Assembly: GCF_003431825.1 (NCBI RefSeq)
Contig: NZ_CP020083.1
Span: 1,774,501 to 1,838,500 of the forward strand
Reading direction: 5' to 3'
Length of the DNA: 64,000 nucleotides
From: Blastomonas fulva
GTDB taxonomy: Bacteria > Pseudomonadota > Alphaproteobacteria > Sphingomonadales > Sphingomonadaceae
This document shows positions 1 to 8,954 of the stretch, piece by piece. Under the pieces are notes generated by a model, which made no database searches, had not been told where the DNA came from, and was given only the letters and a program-made list of their open reading frames with translations. How positions within the stretch are numbered: position 1 is the first letter of the stretch; every line of letters begins with the position of its first letter. Both the position numbers and the translations under genes were made by a program.

Positions 1-725
1 AACTGCGGTTCGACAGGGTGGCGTTGGGCGTGGCGCGCTGGGCGCTCACCGGCAAGGGACCGTTTGCCAGCCAGGTCAACAGCTGCAACATCGTGCTGCG
101 CACCCGGCCCGAGCTCGACCGCCCCGATATCCAGCTGTGGAGCAACCCGGTGCGGATGGACGCGGAGATCTGGTTTCCCGGCGTGCGTGCCCGCCAGCGT
201 GATGCAATCACCGCAGATGTCATCCTGCTGCATCCGTTCAGTCGCGGGCAGCTTACGCTGCGCTCGGCCAATCCGGCCGACCCTCCCGCCGTGCTGCTCA
301 ACAATTTCTCCGATCCTGCCGATCTGCGCACCGCGATCGACGGCATCCGGCTGGCGCGGCATATCTATCGTACCCAGCCGCAGGCGGCGCTCACCGGAGA
401 GGAGCTTTTGCCGGGACAGGACCTGCAGAGCGACGAAGAGCTTGTCCGGCACATCCGCCAGACCGCGCAGGTCACCCAGCATCCGGTGGGCACCTGCACC
501 ATGGGTCACGGGCCGATGGCGGTGGTCGATCCACAGCTGCGGGTGCACGGCATCGCCGGGCTACGTGTTGTCGATGCATCGGTGATGCCCACCGTTCCGG
601 GCGGCAACACCAACGCCCCGACGATCATGATCGCCGAAAAGGCCTGTGACATGATCCTGGGCCTGCCCGCACTGGCTCCGGAAGACCCGCGCGTGCCGGG
701 TACCAGCGCAAGGAGAGCGGCATGA
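1..725 (+). CDS. GMC-family alcohol/choline-type dehydrogenase, C-terminal part (5' end outside window)
   Basis: This is the C-terminal portion of an FAD-dependent glucose-methanol-choline oxidoreductase, which oxidises an alcohol to an aldehyde. The frame is open from the first bases, so the N-terminal FAD-binding half lies upstream of the window. The family C-terminal signature is visible: HPVGTCTMG with the catalytic-region His, then VVDASVMPT and [15 protein letters not shown], where the flavin-binding C-terminus closes. The stop codon overlaps the next start as ATGA. With the aldehyde dehydrogenase two genes downstream it would make an alcohol-to-acid oxidation pair. The substrate cannot be read from the sequence. 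Confidence 0.9.
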   Translation, partial: LRFDRVALGVARWALTGKGPFASQVNSCNIVLRTRPELDRPDIQLWSNPVRMDAEIWFPGVRARQRDAITADVILLHPFSRGQLTLRSANPADPPAVLLNNFSDPADLRTAIDGIRLARHIYRTQPQAALTGEELLPGQDLQSDEELVRHIRQTAQVTQHPVGTCTMGHGPMAVVDPQLRVHGIAGLRVVDASVMPTVPGGNTNAPTIMIAEKACDMILGLPALAPEDPRVPGTSARRAA

Positions 726-1123
726 CGAGAGAAGACTTCCAAATCTATATCGCCGCGTTCAACGCCAAGGATTTCGAAGGTTTCGGTCGCTTCTACCGCG
801 ACGATGTCACGCTGTCCCTGTCGGGCAAGCGCGTGCTGCGCAGCCGGGACGAAATCCTGTCCTTCTATCGCGACGTGGCGATGCGCTGCGACGAAAAGCT
901 GGATCTGAGGCGCATCGTGCTCGACGACACCGGCATCGCGGTGGAGCTGGACACCGAGTTCAAGGGCTTGGTCGACGATCCCGGCTTCATCGCCGGGCCG
1001 CTGGTCACGGGCCAGTCGATCTTCATCACCAGCGTCATCTTCTACACCATCAAGGACGGTCGCTTCAGCGAGATACTGGCGCGCCGGGTAGGCGACGCGC
1101 GAACCGGCCCTGCCACATTCTGA
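722..1123 (+). CDS. NTF2/SnoaL-like small protein
   Basis: A 133-residue protein with the look of the NTF2/SnoaL fold: an N-terminal helix with the pattern [17 protein letters not shown], then DDVTLSL and the alternating strands typical of these cone-shaped domains. Members act as small isomerases, cyclases, dehydratases or accessory subunits, so function is open. The start overlaps the stop of the GMC dehydrogenase (ATGA), and the aldehyde dehydrogenase begins 14 bases later, so the three are one operon. No signal peptide is visible, so it is probably cytoplasmic. A second, unrelated-looking NTF2-like gene lies at 4683-5054. Confidence 0.75.
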   Translation: MTREDFQIYIAAFNAKDFEGFGRFYRDDVTLSLSGKRVLRSRDEILSFYRDVAMRCDEKLDLRRIVLDDTGIAVELDTEFKGLVDDPGFIAGPLVTGQSIFITSVIFYTIKDGRFSEILARRVGDARTGPATF

Positions 1124-1137
1124 CGGAGAATGCCTGA

Positions 1138-2637
1138 ATGAACGCCCCCTTTTCGCCCGAAGCTCTGACTGCATTGCGGGCAGAGCTCGCATCCGGTGCG
1201 CGCCCGCTGTTCATTGACGGGGTGTTTGGCCCTGCTGCTGCGGGAGCGACGATCGACGTGATCGATCCGGCAACCGGCGATGTCTTTGCCACCGCTGCCT
1301 GCGGCGATGCCGACGATATCGATCGGGCGGTGCAGGCGGCGCGGCGGGCTTTCGACGGCGGGGCATGGCCTGCGACCACCCCGGCCATGCGGGCAAGGCT
1401 GATGAACCGGCTGGCTGATCTGATCGAGGCGCATGGCGAAAGGATTGCGCTGACCGAAAGCCTCGACAACGGCATGCCGTTCATGATGGCCAAGTTCGGC
1501 GGCGTGATGGGCGCATCGGAGCAATTGCGTTACAATGCCGGCTGGGCGACCAAGATCACCGGAGAAACGGTAACGCCGTCCGCTCCCGGAGAATGGCACG
1601 CGTTCTCGCGGCGCGAGCCGGTGGGTGTCGTCGGTGCCATCGTGCCGTGGAATTTCCCGTTCGTGATGGCGGTGGCCAAGATCGCGCCTGCGCTGGCGGC
1701 GGGATGCACCGTGGTGCTCAAGCCTGCCGAACAGACGCCGCTGAGCGCGGTGATCCTCGCCGAGCTGATCGCCGAGGCGGGGTTCCCTGCGGGCGTAGTC
1801 AACATCGTCAACGGCTATGGCCAGACCGCAGGCGCAGCGCTGGTTGATCATCCGCTGGTCGACAAGATCACCTTCACCGGATCGACCAGCGTCGGCAAGG
1901 CCATCGTCCGAGCCGCGACCGGCAATCTCAAACGGGTGACACTGGAGCTGGGCGGAAAATCGCCGGTGGTGATCTTTGCCGATGCCGATCTCGACAAGGC
2001 GATCCCCGCCGCTGCCATGGGCATATTCGGCAACGCCGGGCAGATCTGCGCTGCAGGCTCACGGCTGTTCGTGCACGACAGCGTGTACGACCGCGTCGTC
2101 GAAGGCATCGTGGCGCGCGCCGGAAGTCTGCGGGTCGGCAACGGCCAGGCTCCCGGCACCGAGATGGGGCCGCTGGTCAGCCAGGTACAGTGCGACAGGG
2201 TGATGGGCTATATTGCAAGCGGCGCAGACGAGGGCGCGACTGTTGCATGCGGCGGGCAGCGCGTGGAGGGTCCGGGCTATTTCGTCCAGCCCACGGTGCT
2301 GACCGGCACCATGGCTGGCATGAAGGTGGTCGACGAGGAGATCTTCGGGCCGGTGCTGTGCGTGATGCGTTTTGGCGAGGATGACATCGATTCAATCGCG
2401 GCAGCCGCCAATGAAGGCAGCTATGGTCTGTCGTCGTCGATCTGGACGCGCGACATGTCGAATGGGCTGAGGCTGGCAAATCGTCTCAAGGCAGGGACAG
2501 TGCGGATTAATGGCGGCGGCGGCGTGGACCCAGCACTGCCGCTGGGGGGCTTCAAGCAATCCGGCTGGGGCCGGGAAAACGGTCGGGCCGGGGTCGAAGC
2601 CTTCACCGAGCTCAAATCGGTGACGGTCGCGCTGTAG
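1138..2637 (+). CDS. NAD(P)-dependent aldehyde dehydrogenase
   Basis: A 499-residue aldehyde dehydrogenase of usual length. It has the PWNFPF cofactor-region motif, the FTGSTSVGK Rossmann turn, the catalytic glutamate in LELGGKSP and the catalytic cysteine in [12 protein letters not shown]. It oxidises an aldehyde to a carboxylic acid in the cytoplasm. The start is preceded by GGAG about nine bases upstream. The linked GMC dehydrogenase suggests that it takes the aldehyde made by that enzyme, and the neighbouring vanA suggests a lignin-type aromatic alcohol, but that is inference. A PEG-aldehyde or betaine-aldehyde type enzyme would look similar. Confidence 0.92.
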   Translation: MNAPFSPEALTALRAELASGARPLFIDGVFGPAAAGATIDVIDPATGDVFATAACGDADDIDRAVQAARRAFDGGAWPATTPAMRARLMNRLADLIEAHGERIALTESLDNGMPFMMAKFGGVMGASEQLRYNAGWATKITGETVTPSAPGEWHAFSRREPVGVVGAIVPWNFPFVMAVAKIAPALAAGCTVVLKPAEQTPLSAVILAELIAEAGFPAGVVNIVNGYGQTAGAALVDHPLVDKITFTGSTSVGKAIVRAATGNLKRVTLELGGKSPVVIFADADLDKAIPAAAMGIFGNAGQICAAGSRLFVHDSVYDRVVEGIVARAGSLRVGNGQAPGTEMGPLVSQVQCDRVMGYIASGADEGATVACGGQRVEGPGYFVQPTVLTGTMAGMKVVDEEIFGPVLCVMRFGEDDIDSIAAAANEGSYGLSSSIWTRDMSNGLRLANRLKAGTVRINGGGGVDPALPLGGFKQSGWGRENGRAGVEAFTELKSVTVAL

Positions 2638-2747
2638 CGTTCAGCACCGCCATTCGCCGAGGGGGCTGCCTCTGCACCCATTGTCGCCGATCGCAAACCA
2701 GCCTCAATGCCGGTTGCTGGCGCAGACGTTCACGCAATGTCGCGGCG

Positions 2748-3437
2748 CTAGAGGATCGGGGCGAGCGCGAGGCGGCCGTTGGCGAGCGGGGCGCGGGCGT
2801 GCTGGCGCATCAACTGCTCGGCCTCTTCCGCCTTGCCCGCCAGGATGGCGTTGCACACCGCCACATGCTCGCGATGCGCGGCGGACAGCTGGTCATAGGT
2901 CGCGGGCAGATCTTCCCAGTCGAGCGCGAGCGCGGCAGCCGATCCGAACGGCAGGTGATTGTTGCGCGACAGCGCATAGGCGATCGCGGCATTGTCGCTG
3001 GCAGCCACCAGCAGATCGTGGAACGCACAATTATAGGCGTAGAACCGCTCGAGATCGGCCTCTTCGAGATGCCCCTTGGCGAACAGCGTCTCGCCTTGGG
3101 CCAGGCAAAGCTCCAGCTTTCGCGCGAGGGCAGGCGGGGCGGGGGTGGAGGCGACGATCCGCGCCGCAAGCCCCTCGAGCACCCCGCGCACCTCGATGGC
3201 ATCGGTCACCTGCCCCATCGTCGGGCCTCGCGCGGCATAGCCGCGGGCACCGATCCGGGTCACCAGCCCTTCCTGCTCGAGCGTTCGCAGCGCCGTGCGC
3301 ACTGGCATGCGGGACACGCCAAGCCGTTCCGCGGTCGGAATTTCCGCAATGCGCTCGCCATCGGCGAGCTCGCCAGACGCGATCATATTGCGCAGCGCGA
3401 CGATCACGCGCTGTCCCGGCTTCATCCGCTTTTCCAT
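2748..3437 (-). CDS. vanR: GntR-family (FCD-type) repressor, VanR-like
   Basis: A 229-residue transcription factor. An N-terminal GntR winged helix (about residues 8-70, with IPTAERLGVSRMPVRTALRTLE as the recognition region) is followed by an all-helical FCD effector domain with the usual helix-rich, His/Asp-bearing pattern. It is divergent from vanA. The 128-base gap carries a perfect palindrome (3509-3522) whose core matches the operator I recall for Caulobacter VanR, which releases DNA on binding vanillate. I therefore call it VanR-like: the family is clear, and the name rests on context and operator. It would repress vanA and probably itself. Confidence 0.82.
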   Translation of the reverse strand: MEKRMKPGQRVIVALRNMIASGELADGERIAEIPTAERLGVSRMPVRTALRTLEQEGLVTRIGARGYAARGPTMGQVTDAIEVRGVLEGLAARIVASTPAPPALARKLELCLAQGETLFAKGHLEEADLERFYAYNCAFHDLLVAASDNAAIAYALSRNNHLPFGSAAALALDWEDLPATYDQLSAAHREHVAVCNAILAGKAEEAEQLMRQHARAPLANGRLALAPIL

Positions 3438-3484
3438 GCGGGTTTCTTAAAGTCTCGAGGTCGCCCGGCAAGCCCCAATCGCGC

Positions 3485-3522
3485 TTGACGGCGATCAGCC
3501 ATCATGCTTATTGGATCCAATA
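3485..3522 (+). promoter_or_regulatory. vanA promoter with VanR-type operator palindrome
   Basis: A perfect 14-bp palindrome, TATTGGATCCAATA, lies at 3509-3522, 44 bases before the vanA start. Its 12-bp core ATTGGATCCAAT equals the VanR operator as I recall it from Caulobacter. A -35-like TTGACG lies at 3485-3490, which would place the -10 region on the left edge of the palindrome, so bound repressor would block polymerase. The palindrome is seen directly; the promoter elements and VanR binding are inferred. Confidence 0.7.
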
Positions 3523-3565
3523 GCGCGTCGGAAAGCACCGCGACCAAAGATGTGGGGAGAGCAAC

Positions 3566-4675
3566 ATGACCAATGCAGCATCGGCTTCATCGACCGGAAG
3601 CGCGCCGACATGGCCGGTCAATGCCTGGTATGTCGCCTGCACGCCCGACGAGATCGAGGGCAAGCCGCTGGGGCGCCAGATCTGCGGCGAACACATGGTC
3701 TTTTTCCGCAATGGCGAGGGCAACGTTGCCGCGCTCGAGGATTTCTGCCCGCATCGCGGTGCACCGCTGTCGCTCGGTTTCATCCAGGACGGCGCGCTTG
3801 TGTGCGGCTATCACGGGCTGGCGATGGGCTGCAATGGGCGGACGGTCGGGATGCCCGGCCAGCGGGTCAAGGGCTTTCCCCCGATCCGCACCTATCCCGT
3901 CGTCGAGCGCTACGGCTTCATCTGGGTGTGGCCCGGCGACGCTGAAGCCGCCGATCCTGCGAAGCTGCGGCATCTGCCATGGGCGCAGAACGACGAATGG
4001 GCCTTTGGCGGCGGGCTGTATCACGTCGCGTGCGATTATCGGCTGATGATCGACAATCTGATGGACCTCACGCACGAAAACTATGTCCATGCCAGCAGCA
4101 TCGGGCAGAAGGAAATCGACGAGGCGCCGGTCAAGACCCGGATCGAAGGCGACGAGATCGTCACCAGCCGCTTCATGGATGGCATCATGGCGCCGCCGTT
4201 CTGGCAGATGGCGTTGCGCGGGGCGGGGCTGCCCGACCAGCAGCTGGTCGACCGCTGGCAGATCTGCCGCTTTTCGCTGCCCAGCAGCGTGCTGATCGAG
4301 GTCGGCGTCGCGCTGGCGGGGCATGGCGGTCATGAGGCCGACAATGCGCACAAGGCGTCTGCGATGGTGGTCGATTTCATGACGCCCGAAACCACGACAT
4401 CCCACTGGTACTTCTGGGGTCTTGCCCGCCGGTTTGCCGTTCAGGATGCGGCGCTTACCAACACCATCCGCGAAGGCCAGACCAAGATCTTCGCCGAGGA
4501 CCTCGAGATGCTCGAGCGCCAGCAGCGCAATCTCGAGCTCCATCCGGAGCGCAGGCTGCTGCTGCTGAACATCGATGCCGGCGGCGTGCGTTCACGGATG
4601 CTGATCGATCAGGCGATCGCCGCCGGCCAAGCCGGGCAGGCACCCGCCGATCAGCGCTCGGTTGCTGCGGTCTGA
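3566..4675 (+). CDS. vanA: Vanillate O-demethylase oxygenase subunit (Rieske non-heme iron)
   Basis: A 369-residue Rieske oxygenase that demethylates vanillate to protocatechuate and formaldehyde. The Rieske cluster motif is CPHRGAPLSLGF followed by CGYHGL (two Cys, two His). The mononuclear iron region is DNLMDLTHENYVHASS, close to what I remember of Pseudomonas VanA, including the run QKEIDEAPV. Length is typical. A vanB reductase gene, usually next door, is absent: the following gene is on the other strand only eight bases away. Electrons must come from a reductase encoded elsewhere. The product feeds the lig pathway at 18-27 kb. Confidence 0.92.
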   Translation: MTNAASASSTGSAPTWPVNAWYVACTPDEIEGKPLGRQICGEHMVFFRNGEGNVAALEDFCPHRGAPLSLGFIQDGALVCGYHGLAMGCNGRTVGMPGQRVKGFPPIRTYPVVERYGFIWVWPGDAEAADPAKLRHLPWAQNDEWAFGGGLYHVACDYRLMIDNLMDLTHENYVHASSIGQKEIDEAPVKTRIEGDEIVTSRFMDGIMAPPFWQMALRGAGLPDQQLVDRWQICRFSLPSSVLIEVGVALAGHGGHEADNAHKASAMVVDFMTPETTTSHWYFWGLARRFAVQDAALTNTIREGQTKIFAEDLEMLERQQRNLELHPERRLLLLNIDAGGVRSRMLIDQAIAAGQAGQAPADQRSVAAV

Positions 4676-4682
4676 TCAGGGG

Positions 4683-5054
4683 TCAGAACGTCAGCGAGCC
4701 GCACCGCTCGGCAAACAGCCACACGCCGTCATGCAGCTCCATGCGGTCGTGGAAATCTCCGATCAGCGTCTTGTCCGCCATGTACAGCACGACATAGCTG
4801 TGCGCGCGCACTTCGCGATCCGACAGGATGTCGATAGTCGTGTTGGCCATGACATGCCTGGTCACCCGCCTGGGCCGGTCGCGGAAGAAGGCGCAGATTG
4901 CCTCCCGGCCAGCTACCGGCGCGTCGGGCTCGCTGGGGCGGGCAAAGCTGCCATCGGCAGTGAACATCGCCGCCAGCCCATCGGCGTCGTGCGCATCGTT
5001 GAGCATGGCAAAGCGCCGGATCTGCCGTTCGACCGCCCATTCGATTTCCATCAT
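4683..5054 (-). CDS. NTF2/SnoaL-like protein, last gene of the aromatic operon
   Basis: A 123-residue NTF2-like protein. It begins with an MMEIEWAVERQIRRFAMLND helix, then DADGLAAMFTADGSFARP, the typical cone-fold opening seen in SnoaL and ring-hydroxylating dioxygenase beta subunits. It overlaps the upstream hydrolase gene by four bases (ATGA). It is the twelfth and last gene of the minus-strand operon that starts at 13736. It could be an isomerase or dehydratase acting on a ring-cleavage product. I do not recognise a specific function. Confidence 0.75.
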   Translation of the reverse strand: MMEIEWAVERQIRRFAMLNDAHDADGLAAMFTADGSFARPSEPDAPVAGREAICAFFRDRPRRVTRHVMANTTIDILSDREVRAHSYVVLYMADKTLIGDFHDRMELHDGVWLFAERCGSLTF

Positions 5055-5797
5055 GCCGCTTGTCCTTCAGGTTCGTGCATCCATTGCCAAAGCGCGTCGC
5101 TGACCGCTTGAGCTGCCTCCATCGGCGCCATGTGGCCGCTGCCTTCAAACACGACATAGCGCGCATGGGGAATGGCAGCGGCGATCTCCTCGTGCTGCGC
5201 AGGCGGGCTCCAGCGGTCGAGCGCGCCGACCCCGATCAGCACCGGGCAGCCGATCAACGGCAGCAGCGGGCGCGCATCGGGTCGTCCGAGCAGTGCCTTG
5301 ATCTGCGCGCGGTGGATCGCAGGCGACATGCGTTCGACCATCGCATACAGCGCCGCGCGCACCGCGAGATCGGCATCGAGCAGACCGTCCTTCACCATCG
5401 GTGGTAGCCAGGCATCGGCGAGCGCCGTCATGCCGTGGTTGGCGCTGATGTCGAGCATCGCCTGGCGCTTTGGCAGTTCGTCTGGCCCCGCCGGGTGCAC
5501 GGCGGTATCGAGCAAGGCGAGCCGCTCCACCCGCTCGGGCGCCTGCTGCCAAACCTCCAACGCCACGCGCGCGCCCATCGAATGCCCCGCGATGGCAAAG
5601 CGCGGCGGGGCATCGGCAAGCACGTGCGTTGCCATGGCGGCAATCGAATCCTGCCCGGTCAGGACGGGAATGCGAACGTCGTAATCTGCCGACAGCGCCG
5701 CAATCTGGTGCTGCCAAATCGCAGCATCGCACAGCAGCCCGGGTACGAGGATCACGCTCTCGCGGGCTGGCGTTCCGGTCGTGTCAGGGTTCGACAT
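5051..5797 (-). CDS. Alpha/beta hydrolase
   Basis: A 248-residue alpha/beta-hydrolase-fold enzyme. The oxyanion-loop region is LVPGLLCDAAIW, the nucleophile elbow is GHSMGA with Ser, the acid is probably the Asp in GVGALDRWSP, and the catalytic His is in EGSGHMAPME. It resembles small carboxylesterases and enol-lactone hydrolases. Its start lies 14 bases inside the cupin gene, and its stop overlaps the NTF2-like gene, so it belongs to the operon. In an extradiol pathway such enzymes hydrolyse a lactone, an ester or a ring-fission product. The substrate is unknown. Confidence 0.88.
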   Translation of the reverse strand: MSNPDTTGTPARESVILVPGLLCDAAIWQHQIAALSADYDVRIPVLTGQDSIAAMATHVLADAPPRFAIAGHSMGARVALEVWQQAPERVERLALLDTAVHPAGPDELPKRQAMLDISANHGMTALADAWLPPMVKDGLLDADLAVRAALYAMVERMSPAIHRAQIKALLGRPDARPLLPLIGCPVLIGVGALDRWSPPAQHEEIAAAIPHARYVVFEGSGHMAPMEAAQAVSDALWQWMHEPEGQAA

Positions 5798-6281
5798 CGG
5801 GCAGCGCTGCTCCGTTCACCACGACCGGCGCGGCCTCGATCAGCACGAAGGCGATCCGGCAGACGGTATCCGTCGAAGGGTTGCGCCACAAATGGATGGT
5901 GCCGCGCTGGATGATGATATCGCCAGCAGAGGCGCTAGTAACCGCGCCGTCATCGAGCTCGAGCTCGACCGTCCCTGCGAGCACGATGCCGTAATCGATG
6001 CTGCTCGACCGGTGCATCGGCGATGTGCCGCCCGGCAGCATGTCGACGATGCGGATCACCGAGCCCTGGTGCAGCGTCAGGCCGGCATCGCGCAGCCGGC
6101 CATCGGTCTCGTCGTTGTTGTCCGCAGGTACGCTCGCGGTGGTCCACACCAGGCTGAAGGCCGCGTCACCCGAGGGGATCGGTTCCACCGGCAGCAGGTC
6201 GTCGCTGCGGATGACGGCCTTGCCTGCGGCATCATGCCCGGTGACGATGCGACGGACGGGGGGAGAAGCGGGCGCGCTCAT
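5784..6281 (-). CDS. Cupin-domain protein
   Basis: A 165-residue single-cupin protein. I chose the ATG at 6281 because it overlaps the stop of the upstream hydrolase gene (ATGA) and gives a cupin of normal size. Longer readings upstream only run through that gene. The cupin core is visible as LPGGTSPMHRSSSIDYGIVL, then GDIIIQRGTIHLWRNPS. Metal-binding His residues are partly present (His in PMHR, His in IHLW). It resembles the cupins found next to fumarylacetoacetate-hydrolase-type genes in aromatic operons. It may be an isomerase, a decarboxylase or a binding protein. Confidence 0.83.
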   Translation of the reverse strand: MSAPASPPVRRIVTGHDAAGKAVIRSDDLLPVEPIPSGDAAFSLVWTTASVPADNNDETDGRLRDAGLTLHQGSVIRIVDMLPGGTSPMHRSSSIDYGIVLAGTVELELDDGAVTSASAGDIIIQRGTIHLWRNPSTDTVCRIAFVLIEAAPVVVNGAALPDVEP

Positions 6282-7243
6282 CCCCTGATCACCTTCTGGT
6301 CGATCGCGCCGAACAGCACCCCGCCATCGGGCATGCGCGCTTCCATCCGCACGGTATCGCCAAAGCGCATGAACTCGGTGCGCGGCTTGCCTTCGTCGAG
6401 CATCTCGATTCCGCGCCGCTCGGCGATGCACGACGATCCGATCTCGCGGAAATTGCTGTTCGAAACGGTGCCCGATCCGATGATCGTGCCTGCGCACAGC
6501 GAGCGCGTGCTCGCGGCATGCGCGACCAGATCGTGGAAGCCGAACTCCATCACCCCGCCCAGAGCATCGCCAAAACGCTTGCCGTTCCAGTCGACGCTCA
6601 GCGGCAGGTGGACGCGGCCCTCGCGCCAGGCATCGCCCAGCACATCGGGAGTCACCGCGAACGGCGCGACCGAGCAGGCGGGCTTGGCCTGAACCCAGCC
6701 GAAGCCGGTCTTCATCTCGATCGGCGCCAGTGCGCGCAATGACCAGTCGTTGATCTGCACGACCAGCTTGATGTGGGCTAAGGCCTGCTCAGGTGTCACG
6801 CCCATCGGCACGAAGTCGGTGATGATGCCGAACTCGCCCTCGAAATCGATGCCATCTTCCTCGCGCGGCAGCGGTACGTCGGCGGTGGCGGAAAGGAACT
6901 GGTGCGACAGCCCCTGATACATCAAGGGGCGGCCCGCAGGCGGCGGCTCGGTGCCGAACAAGGTCTCCATCAGCTCGCCATGGCTGCGGAAGGCCGAACC
7001 ATCGAGCCATTGCCACGCGCGGGGCAGGGGCGCGGCAAGAGCGAGGTTCGAAGCACTTTCGCCTTCGCCACCGGCCAGCCGATCTGCCAGCGCCCGCAGC
7101 GCAGGTTCGGCGGTGGCCCAGCCATCGAGGGCAGCCTGCAGCGTGTTAGCGACATCCGATGCGCCGAGGAAGCGGGTGCCATCGGCGCTGACGACGACCA
7201 AAGCGCCGTCGGGGGTGCCATTGTCCTGGGTTGCGAGTTTCAT
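6278..7243 (-). CDS. Fumarylacetoacetate hydrolase family protein
   Basis: A 321-residue FAH-family enzyme. The start at 7243 is preceded by AAAGGA eight bases upstream and opens with MKLATQDNG, as related proteins do. The FAH core shows EDGIDFEGEFGIITD, with the metal-binding acidic residues, and the later GSGTVSN segment. The family hydrolyses acylpyruvates or decarboxylates/hydrates ring-cleavage products, using a divalent metal. It lies between an epimerase-like gene and the cupin gene in the operon. After extradiol cleavage it would release pyruvate, fumarate or a similar small acid, which is inference. Confidence 0.9.
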   Translation of the reverse strand: MKLATQDNGTPDGALVVVSADGTRFLGASDVANTLQAALDGWATAEPALRALADRLAGGEGESASNLALAAPLPRAWQWLDGSAFRSHGELMETLFGTEPPPAGRPLMYQGLSHQFLSATADVPLPREEDGIDFEGEFGIITDFVPMGVTPEQALAHIKLVVQINDWSLRALAPIEMKTGFGWVQAKPACSVAPFAVTPDVLGDAWREGRVHLPLSVDWNGKRFGDALGGVMEFGFHDLVAHAASTRSLCAGTIIGSGTVSNSNFREIGSSCIAERRGIEMLDEGKPRTEFMRFGDTVRMEARMPDGGVLFGAIDQKVIRG

Positions 7244-7262
7244 GCGGGGTCCTTTCAAGGGA

Positions 7263-8195
7263 TCAGAGATCGGCCAGCGCCTGCGCCACCAAAGCGCCAA
7301 GGCTGCCATCGTGGCGAAGCCCCAGCGCATCGGCGCGGGGCGTGGCGAGCGGGGGCTGGCGTCCGAACGCCGCCTCGATCGCGGGATCGGGCTCATAGTC
7401 CATCAGGGCAGGGTCGTGCCCCGTCTGGCGTGCAACCTCGGCGACGAGATCGCGCAGGATCACGCGCTGTGCAGGAAGGTTGAGACGGGCATCGGCCGGG
7501 TCGGCGGGCAGATCCAGCGCCTGGCATAGCTGCGCGATCAGCCCGCGCAGCGACAGCAGCCAGCAGCTTGCCCCGGTGGATACCGGCAGGCTGATCGGCT
7601 CGCCCGCCTTGAGCGCGTGGAACAGGTTGCTCAGGAACGCCGATTTCATCCCCGATGGCCCCAGGGGCCGAGCAACGATTCCGGGGAGCCGCAGCGAGAG
7701 CCCGCGGATCGCACCGCGCCGCGTCATCGTCGCGATCCACTCCTCGATCATCGCCTTGTGTGCGCCGTAGCGCAGCATCGGGCGCGCAGCCGTGGCATCA
7801 TCGACATAAGCGGGCAGCGGGTCGCCGAATACCGCGATGCTGCTGGCGAACAGGACGCGAGGGCGGTTGCCGTGCGCGGCGGCGGCATCGATCAGCGCCA
7901 TCGATGCTGCGACGTTGACGCGCGCGGCAGGTGCGGGATCGGCTTCGGCGGCGCCGCCCGGCACGGTCGCCAGGTGCACGATGGCATCGAACGGCGCTGC
8001 GGTCAGCGCGGCCAGCAGTGCTGGGTCATCCAGGTCACCGGGCACAGCAGTGACCCCGACAAGATCGGCAAATTCCAGCCCGCTGCGGTCCGTCGCGGTC
8101 ACGCGGCAGTGCTGCGCCAGCGCGCGCACCAGCGCTTGGCCGACAAAGCCGCCCGCGCCGGTGACGAGCACTTGGGAGGACGGGTCAGCTGCCAT
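7263..8195 (-). CDS. NAD-dependent epimerase/dehydratase family protein (extended SDR)
   Basis: A 310-residue extended short-chain dehydrogenase. The start at 8195 places the Rossmann motif VTGAGGFVGQALV close to the N-terminus, and it overlaps the preceding SDR gene by 11 bases. HLATVPGG and the YGAHKAMIEEW active-site YxxxK are visible, with the catalytic Ser in LFASSIAVFG. It resembles enzymes annotated as D-erythronate or NAD-dependent sugar-type dehydrogenases. In this operon it probably oxidises, reduces or epimerises a hydroxy acid intermediate. Confidence 0.86.
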   Translation of the reverse strand: MAADPSSQVLVTGAGGFVGQALVRALAQHCRVTATDRSGLEFADLVGVTAVPGDLDDPALLAALTAAPFDAIVHLATVPGGAAEADPAPAARVNVAASMALIDAAAAHGNRPRVLFASSIAVFGDPLPAYVDDATAARPMLRYGAHKAMIEEWIATMTRRGAIRGLSLRLPGIVARPLGPSGMKSAFLSNLFHALKAGEPISLPVSTGASCWLLSLRGLIAQLCQALDLPADPADARLNLPAQRVILRDLVAEVARQTGHDPALMDYEPDPAIEAAFGRQPPLATPRADALGLRHDGSLGALVAQALADL

Positions 8196-8952
8196 CGGTG
8201 ATCGACGTTCCGCCATCAATGGCGATCTGCTGGCCTGTGATGAAGCCGCTGGCGGGCGAGGCGAGGAAGACGCACGCTGCAGCGACATCCTCAACCGATC
8301 CCACCCGGCGCAGCGGCGTCATCTGCAACCGCCGCGCCATGAAGCTCTCGTCGGCCATCAGCGGCTCGGACAGGGGCGTGGCGATCAGCCCGGGGGCAAG
8401 CGCGTTGACCCGCACGCTTTTGGGGCCCCACTGCACCGCAAGATTGCGCGCGAGCTGCGCGACGCCAGCCTTGGCGAGGGCATAGGCGTTGATCGCGCCG
8501 TTGCCGCGCAGCGCCGCCAGGCTCGACATCAGGATGACACTGCCATCGCCGCTTGCCGCGATATGCGGCAGCGCCAGCGCCGTCAGCGCAACGATGGACC
8601 TGAGGTTCACCGCCATCACGCGATCGAAATCCCCGAGGTCCCAGCTACCTGCCTCGCCGGTGATCCCGGCGTTGCAGACCAGGATATCAAGACCGCCAAA
8701 CCTGTCGACCGTGCCCTCGACAAGCGTCGCGAGCGCGGCGGCATCGGTGACGTCACAGGCGATCCCATGGACATCATGGCCCGCTTGCGCGAGCGATGAT
8801 GCGGCGGCCACCAACGCCTGCGGATCTTCGCTCGATATCATGACCCGCGCGCCGGCCTGCGCCAGCGCCTGCGCGACACCCAGCCCGATCCCCTGCGTCG
8901 ATCCGGTGACGATGGCCGTCCGGCCCGACAGACAAAGGGGATCGAAAGCCAT
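8185..8952 (-). CDS. Short-chain dehydrogenase/reductase
   Basis: A 255-residue classical SDR. Cofactor motif TGSTQGIG near residue 16, NAG in VCNAGITG, catalytic Ser in ILMSSLAAL, and YxxxK in AYALAKAG. The first residues MAFDPLCLSGRTAIV fit the usual start. It begins two bases before the stop of the cyclase gene and overlaps the next gene. It is expected to interconvert an alcohol and a ketone with NAD(P)H in the cytoplasm. Its substrate is an intermediate of the unknown aromatic route. Confidence 0.92.
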   Translation of the reverse strand: MAFDPLCLSGRTAIVTGSTQGIGLGVAQALAQAGARVMISSEDPQALVAAASSLAQAGHDVHGIACDVTDAAALATLVEGTVDRFGGLDILVCNAGITGEAGSWDLGDFDRVMAVNLRSIVALTALALPHIAASGDGSVILMSSLAALRGNGAINAYALAKAGVAQLARNLAVQWGPKSVRVNALAPGLIATPLSEPLMADESFMARRLQMTPLRRVGSVEDVAAACVFLASPASGFITGQQIAIDGGTSITDGS

Positions 8953-8954
8953 GG

